Below the pieces are notes generated by a model. The model searched no databases, had not been told where the DNA came from, and saw only the letters and a program-made list of their open reading frames with translations. Positions 18,401 through 21,930 of a DNA stretch of 21,930 bases are shown piece after piece (the stretch's first letter is position 1; every line of letters starts with the position of its first letter). Made by a program: the position numbers and the translations under genes. This stretch comes from an uncultured Clostridia bacterium (GTDB taxonomy: Bacteria; Bacillota; Clostridia; TANB77; CAG-508), in NCBI GenBank assembly GCA_947628395.1, contig CANQZP010000016.1, positions 1 to 21,930 on the forward strand, given 5' to 3'.

Positions 18401-19246
18401 TAATTTTTTATTGTATTTATATCTACCTACTCTAGCTAAATCATATCTTCTATTATCAAAGAATAAGCCATTAAATAAATTTCTTGCAGCATCTACTGTA
18501 GGTAATTCTCCTGGTCTTAATTTCTTATAAATTTCTATTAATGATTCATCTTGAGTTTTTATTGGGTCTTTAGATATTGTAGAAATTAATTTTTCTTCAT
18601 CACCAAATAATTCTAAAATTTGTTCATCTGTTGTAACTCCTATTGCTCTTAAAAGAGTAGTTACAGGAAGTTTTCTTGTCCTGTCTATTCTTACATAAAA
18701 AACATCATTACTGTCTGTTTCATATTCAAGCCATGCACCTCTAATAGGCATAACCGTAGATGTATATAATTTCTTTCCTGTTTTATCATAGCTAGAATCA
18801 TAATAACATCCTGGTGAACGAACTAACTGACTTACAACAACTCTTTCTGCACCATTTATAATAAATGTAGCACTGTCTGTCATAAGTGGGAAATCACCTA
18901 AATAAATTTCTTGCTCTTTGATTTCACCAGTTTCTCTGTTAATAAGTCTTACTTTAACATGTAATCTTGTTGAGTATGTAGCATCTCTTTCTTTAGCTTC
19001 TTCTAATGTGTATTTTGTCTTATCTTCCATGTAGTAATCGAAAAACTCTAGTACTAAATTTCCAGAGTAGTCGACAATTGGAGAAATATCTTTCAATACT
19101 TCACCTAATCCTTCTTTCACGAACCACTCGTAAGAATCTTTTTGAACTTTTATAAGGTTAGGGATATCTATACTATCGCCTATCTTAGAGAAAGTTTTTC
19201 TTACGCATTTTTCGTGTTTAATGTCTTTTACTTGAACTTTACCCAA
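15485..19246 (-). CDS. rpoB: RNA polymerase beta subunit
   Basis: Beta forms the other half of the RNA polymerase active centre. The protein has 1,253 residues and no frame break. The rifampicin-binding cluster (about 485-530) reads [20 protein letters not shown] followed by [11 protein letters not shown], with sensitive-type residues at the usual resistance positions. The C-terminal anchor region with [20 protein letters not shown] is intact. A long acidic tail of about 70 residues, rich in D and E, extends the C-terminus. The start is TTG (19246), with AAGGGGTGA about six bases upstream. It is transcribed from a promoter at 19460-19489 through a leader of about 200 bases. rplJ/rplL are not upstream; rpsT lies there, divergently. 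Confidence 0.97.
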   Translation of the reverse strand: [1253 protein letters not shown]

Positions 19247-19453
19247 AAAAAATCACCCCTTCTATTTTTTCTTTTTATATTAGGTCTGGATAAAACCTAT
19301 ATATAATTGGAAAGCAGGTATGATATATTTTTTAAAGAAGTCCCTCTTAAATAAAGCGTTTTTATTTATCTCTTTGTTCCCTGCTAAAAAACAAAGGAAA
19401 TAAATAGTTCCATCAATATTTAATTCCTCTTCTTTTAAATATTTAATTTATGC
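19247..19453 (-). promoter_or_regulatory. Long structured 5' leader of rpoBC
   Basis: The untranslated leader is about 200 bases. On the minus strand a hairpin CTTTGTT/AACAAAG (19390-19396 with 19372-19378) has an 11-base loop containing AGCAGG (19380-19385). That loop can pair with CCTGCT further down (19313-19318), which would make a pseudoknot. An AAATAAA/TTTATTT hairpin lies between them. Near the ribosome binding site an AGGT...ACCT hairpin (about 19280-19305) is possible. No clear terminator T-run is seen, so control at translation or by protein binding is more likely than attenuation. The ligand is unknown. Confidence 0.45.
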
Positions 19454-19459
19454 TCTAAT

Positions 19460-19489
19460 AGTATATCATGAGTTTCCGTAGGCAGTCAA
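19460..19489 (-). promoter_or_regulatory. Promoter of rpoBC
   Basis: On the minus strand TTGACT (19484-19489) and TATACT (19460-19465) are 18 bases apart, with an extended TG at the -10 box. It drives the rpoB-rpoC transcript, divergently from rpsT. Confidence 0.75.
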
Positions 19490-19527
19490 GGCTTTTTTAC
19501 ATTTTTTTATTATTTTATAAAAAATAC

Positions 19528-19556
19528 TTGCCATTTTAATATTTCCGTGTTACAAT
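19528..19556 (+). promoter_or_regulatory. Promoter of rpsT
   Basis: TTGCCA (19528-19533) and TACAAT (19551-19556) are 17 bases apart, with an extended -10 TG. The site lies about 46 bases upstream of the rpsT start. Confidence 0.75.
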
Positions 19557-19602
19557 AGTTAAGATAAATTTACTATTTAACTAAAAGGAGGTGCTATATA
19601 CA

Positions 19603-19866
19603 ATGCCAAATATTAAATCAGCAGAAAAAAGAGTTAGTGTTATTGAAAAGAAAACATTAAGAAATAATATGATTAAATCAGGATATAAATCAGCTGTTAG
19701 AAAATTTAATGAATCAGTTGAAGCTGGTAATAAAGAAGAAGCTAATGTTAATTTTAAAAACGCTGTAAAGAAAGTTGATCAAGCTTGTACAAAAGGTGTT
19801 ATTAAGAAAAATACAGCTTCTAGAAAAAAATCTAATTTAGCTAAAAAATTAAATGAAATGAAATAA
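19603..19866 (+). CDS. rpsT: 30S ribosomal protein bS20
   Basis: bS20 binds 16S rRNA early in small-subunit assembly. The 87-residue basic, helical protein begins MPNIKSAEKRV and ends in KSNLAKKLNEMK, the family pattern, with KKVDQACTKGVIKKNTASRK in the last third. I start at ATG 19603; AAAGGAGG lies 12 bases upstream, while an ATG-like start four codons earlier would fall on the binding site. It has its own promoter and its own terminator, so it is a single-gene transcript. It is also the gene lying divergent to rpoBC. Confidence 0.95.
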   Translation: MPNIKSAEKRVSVIEKKTLRNNMIKSGYKSAVRKFNESVEAGNKEEANVNFKNAVKKVDQACTKGVIKKNTASRKKSNLAKKLNEMK

Positions 19867-19867
19867 G

Positions 19868-19897
19868 AAAATTGGCACTTGAATGCCAATTTTTTTA
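19868..19897. terminator. rpsT terminator, shared with the convergent gene
   Basis: AAAATTGGCA (19868-19877) pairs with TGCCAATTTT (19884-19893) around a 6-base loop and is followed by T's. The stem overlaps the end of the convergent gene at 19895 and has A's on its left side, so it can serve both strands. Confidence 0.85.
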
Positions 19898-20146
19898 TTT
19901 CATTTTTTCTCTTATAGCCCATAGTCCTATCCCACATACTATAAATGAAACAGCTGATATAATTCCCATTTTAAAAATTTCAATTCCTATGTAATACAAA
20001 TTTGGAGAAACATAGAGTTTATAATGAATCCCTAATATTATTACTCCCATTAAACTTATAAAAAATGAACAATATAATCCAATATTAATAATATTTAATA
20101 TCTTTTTATCAACTTTTTCTAATATATTTATGAAATTCTGAATCAT
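19895..20146 (-). CDS. Small two-helix membrane protein, unrecognised
   Basis: This protein of 83 residues has a short charged N-terminus (MIQNFINILEKVDKKILN) and two hydrophobic helices (about 19-42 and 56-78), ending in the basic tail REKMK. I start at ATG 20146 because GGGGGT lies just upstream; an ATG five codons earlier overlaps that binding site. A promoter TTGATT-17-TAATAT (20191-20196 and 20168-20173) fits a short leader. I do not recognise the family. It is convergent with rpsT and divergent from the next gene. Codon use looks like its neighbours. Confidence 0.65.
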   Translation of the reverse strand: MIQNFINILEKVDKKILNIINIGLYCSFFISLMGVIILGIHYKLYVSPNLYYIGIEIFKMGIISAVSFIVCGIGLWAIREKMK

Positions 20147-20167
20147 TATAATTACCCCCATATATAA

Positions 20168-20196
20168 ATATTAACAGATTTATTTTCCTAAATCAA
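20168..20196 (-). promoter_or_regulatory. Promoter of the small membrane protein gene
   Basis: On the minus strand TTGATT (20191-20196) and TAATAT (20168-20173) are 17 bases apart, a short distance upstream of the 20146 start. Confidence 0.5.
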
Positions 20197-20214
20197 AGGT
20201 AATTTGTTCCAGTC

Positions 20215-20243
20215 TTGATTTTTTCTCCTTATTAATATATAAT
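20215..20243 (+). promoter_or_regulatory. Promoter of the 20274-21348 gene pair
   Basis: TTGATT (20215-20220) and TATAAT (20238-20243) are 17 bases apart. The predicted transcript start near 20250 favours the TTG start at 20274 over the ATG at 20256. Confidence 0.6.
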
Positions 20244-20273
20244 TTTTTTAAAAATATGATTGGAGAGATTTTC

Positions 20274-20840
20274 TTGAATACTTTTTTTACGAAGAAAAAA
20301 ATATTTTTTATAATATTATTTATTTTAATAGTTGCCTTAGCCATAGGAGCTTTTATATTTTTTAAATTCTTTTATAAAAATACAAAAAAAGATACTTATA
20401 GTGAATATTCTAGTTATCTTAATATCTTTTCAATTAAAGCTAATGACATTTTTGAGTTTAAAAGATTAGAAGAGTATCAAGGATATGAATTAGTTTTGGA
20501 GTCTGAAAAATATAATAGTTCTATATATATTTCTTCTTTTGATTGTTCTAGTGTTCGTTCTATATATACTGTTATAAATGCAGATAAGTCTGATTTTTGC
20601 ACTAAATTTGAGAATATTAAAGATATTTCTGAAATTTCAAATGGTAATATTTCTGATAATACTTATTATGAATATCACTTTTCTACTCAAGATAAATTTA
20701 TTCAGGTTTATTATATTGTAAAAGATAATAAAGTATATGTTTTTGATTTTTATATTGATATAAATAAGAATTATGAATATAATTTAAAGGATTATATTGA
20801 AGAGATAATAAAATCATTTAAAATTATAAATAAGGCTTAA
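20274..20840 (+). CDS. Membrane-anchored protein of unknown function
   Basis: This protein of about 188 residues has one N-terminal membrane helix (about 12-34, after the basic stretch TKKK). The remaining 150 residues are a hydrophilic, probably extracytoplasmic domain rich in Y, S, D and I, with an isolated cysteine pair (DCSS and FCTK). There is no lipobox. I start at TTG 20274 because TTGGAGAGA lies directly upstream and the promoter spacing fits; an ATG at 20256 would add six residues but lacks a binding site. It precedes the COG2426 gene by 16 bases, so they are probably cotranscribed. The general form (anchor plus small domain) resembles many uncharacterised Clostridia proteins. I do not recognise a family. 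Confidence 0.7.
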   Translation: MNTFFTKKKIFFIILFILIVALAIGAFIFFKFFYKNTKKDTYSEYSSYLNIFSIKANDIFEFKRLEEYQGYELVLESEKYNSSIYISSFDCSSVRSIYTVINADKSDFCTKFENIKDISEISNGNISDNTYYEYHFSTQDKFIQVYYIVKDNKVYVFDFYIDINKNYEYNLKDYIEEIIKSFKIINKA

Positions 20841-20856
20841 AGAGAGGAGAATAATT

Positions 20857-21348
20857 ATGATTGCAACTTTACAAAGCTTTCCTATTTTTATAAAATGGAT
20901 TATAACTGCTATTGTAGGTATGATGCCTATAGTAGAAATAAGAGGTGCTATTCCTATTGGAGTTACTTTAGGATTAGATTATCCAACTTCTTATATATTT
21001 AGTTTTATTGGAAATATTGTTCCTATATTTTTTATTGTAAAATATGCTAAACCTTTATTTGATTTTTTTGGAAGATGGAAATTTTTCAAAAAAATTATAG
21101 ATTTTGCTACTGAAAAAGCTACTAGAAAAATAAAAGAAAGCGAAAAGCTTCAAAACTTTGCTGCTTTAGGTTTATTTTTATTTGTAGCAGTTCCACTTCC
21201 TACTACTGGTGCTTGGGTTGGGTCTTTGATTGCTAACTTTTTAGATTTACCTCTAAAAAAGGCTTTCTTGCCTTTAGCTGCTGGTGTTGCTGTAGCTGGA
21301 TTTATTGTTCTTGTTGCTACTGGCAGTGTGGTTGCGTTAGCATTTTAA
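20857..21348 (+). CDS. COG2426 small multidrug export-like membrane protein
   Basis: This 163-residue integral membrane protein matches the small multidrug export family (COG2426, Pfam Sm_multidrug_ex). It has the motif PIVEIRGAIPIGVTLGL near the N-terminus (about 25-41), an amphipathic middle part (KATRKIKESEKLQNFAALGL), and VPLPTTGAWVGSLIA in the C-terminal half, with about four helices. Despite the family name, its substrate is not firmly established, so an export role is only a label. ATG has GAGAGGAG upstream. It follows the anchored protein at 20274 on one transcript; a functional link between them is possible but unproven. A large fold-back element begins 20 bases after its stop codon. 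Confidence 0.85.
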   Translation: MIATLQSFPIFIKWIITAIVGMMPIVEIRGAIPIGVTLGLDYPTSYIFSFIGNIVPIFFIVKYAKPLFDFFGRWKFFKKIIDFATEKATRKIKESEKLQNFAALGLFLFVAVPLPTTGAWVGSLIANFLDLPLKKAFLPLAAGVAVAGFIVLVATGSVVALAF

Positions 21349-21367
21349 TATAGTATGTAAAATGGAA

Positions 21368-21657
21368 ACGGCAATGTCTATTTAAGTTAAGAAAATATGC
21401 CCCAAAAAAAGCAAATATAATAATTGATTTTTGTATAGCTTTGCTGTCGCAACTTTCAGATTTAAAAGTATTTCGTAGGGGCGATTATCAATCGCCCGAT
21501 CTTCGAAGAAAAAGCGAAATACAAAAATATCTGTAAGTTGCTTCAATCGCACTCGACCTACAGTCTCGTTTGGTCGCTGCGCAGCTATTTAAAAATCAAT
21601 TATTATATTGCTTTAATATATGAAAAACTTTTCTTAACTTAAATACACATTGCCGTC
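21368..21657. repeat. 290-base imperfect fold-back (MITE-like) element
   Basis: The left arm begins ACGGCAATGT (21368) and the right arm ends ACATTGCCGT (21657). The arms remain complementary for most of their length: TATTTAAGTTAAGAAAA, TATAATAATTGATTTTT, an AGCT-GC-rich block, and CAACTT(T/A)CAGAT...GTATTTCG. A GTAGGGGCGA palindrome (21475-21498) is nested near the centre, beside CTTCGAAG. No open frame of note lies inside. This is the shape of a non-autonomous terminal-inverted-repeat element or a very long RNA hairpin. I could not define a target-site duplication by eye. Confidence 0.75.
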
Positions 21658-21770
21658 CCTCTGTTTGAATTTCTTTTATGTATTTTGAGATTCTTTTATG
21701 ATTTTTTCTTCTCTTTTTCTTTGTTCTTTTTTTACATCTATATAATCATTTCTCCGTATTATTATTTTTT

Positions 21771-21930
21771 TCAATTTTTTTTATTTTTTTCGATTATTTT
21801 ATTATTTTCAGATAGTTTATTATCATCTATGTATTGATAATTTAATGTATTTGCTCTACTAACAACAGATTGTCCTAATTCTTTTTCCATATCTTCTTTT
21901 GCAACTTTCGCTACATGTCCACCTTTTTTC
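21771..21930 (-). CDS. C-terminal fragment, possibly BRO/antirepressor-like
   Basis: The window edge truncates this reading frame, whose visible part is 52 residues long. It begins KKGGHVAKVAKEDMEKELGQ and continues SVVSRANTLNYQYID, then an N/K-rich tail. The pattern GG-x-VA-x-x-AK...E-x-x-LG-x-SVVS-x-x-N resembles, from memory, the C-terminus of BRO/antirepressor-related proteins of phages and accessory regions. This assignment is tentative. After the stop, another frame carries a lysine-rich stretch (DVKKEQRKREEKIIKES, ending about 21670), so the tail may be frameshifted in the A-rich tract, or that may be chance. Confidence 0.4.
   Translation of the reverse strand, partial: KKGGHVAKVAKEDMEKELGQSVVSRANTLNYQYIDDNKLSENNKIIEKNKKN

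Noticed and set aside
21348..21370. A rho-independent terminator directly after the COG2426 gene
   Set aside because: No compact stem with a T-run is present; only the large fold-back arms lie here.

Overview
The window is a stretch of AT-rich chromosome, very probably from an anaerobic low-GC member of the Bacillota (Clostridia-like). The evidence is the gene content and order (gdpP-rplI-dnaB, tilS-ftsH, rpoB-rpoC), strong AAGGAGG-type ribosome binding sites, TTG starts, TTGACA/TATAAT promoters, and an oxygen-sensitive class III ribonucleotide reductase with its activase. Nearly everything is housekeeping; no phage, IS transposase, CRISPR, tRNA or rRNA gene was seen.

Layout, left to right. 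1-361: a partial structured repeat element, two terminators and a (TG)n tract. 362-3181 (minus): nrdG and nrdD, which make dNTPs anaerobically. 3182-3800: nrdD promoter, a T-rich low-complexity stretch, a pair of inverted GTAGGGGCGA repeats and a perfect terminator. 3801-8073 (minus): ftsH, tilS, dnaB. 8237-10703 (minus): rplI (bL9) and gdpP (c-di-AMP phosphodiesterase). 10802-11462 (minus): a Fic-domain protein with its own promoter. 11617-19246 (minus): the rpoB-rpoC operon with a long structured leader and, between the two genes, a palindromic element related to the one at position 1. 19603-19866 (plus): rpsT (bS20). 19895-21348: two unrecognised small membrane proteins and a COG2426 small multidrug export-like protein. 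21368-21657: a large fold-back element. 21771-21930 (minus): the C-terminal end of a possible BRO/antirepressor-like protein.

The most striking observation is a recoding signature. Three genes (dnaB, the Fic gene and rpoC) each need exactly one +1 frameshift to give a full-length family member. All three shifts fall on an in-frame CGG followed by A, and in each case skipping the C gives GGA, the glycine expected at that place. Checking all coding frames by eye (about 6,300 codons), I found no other in-frame CGG. The simplest biological reading is that CGG is not decoded as arginine here, and that CGG-A is bypassed by a +1 shift (or read as a quadruplet) to insert glycine, like the AGG shifts reported in Perkinsus mitochondrial cox1. 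dnaB and rpoC are essential, so loss of function is unlikely. A systematic sequencing or assembly artefact remains the main alternative.

The second theme is structured non-coding DNA: two copies of an unidentified RNA-like element with compensatory changes in its stems, a dispersed family of GTAGGGGCGA...TCGCCCG palindromes, and a 290-base fold-back element containing one of those palindromes.
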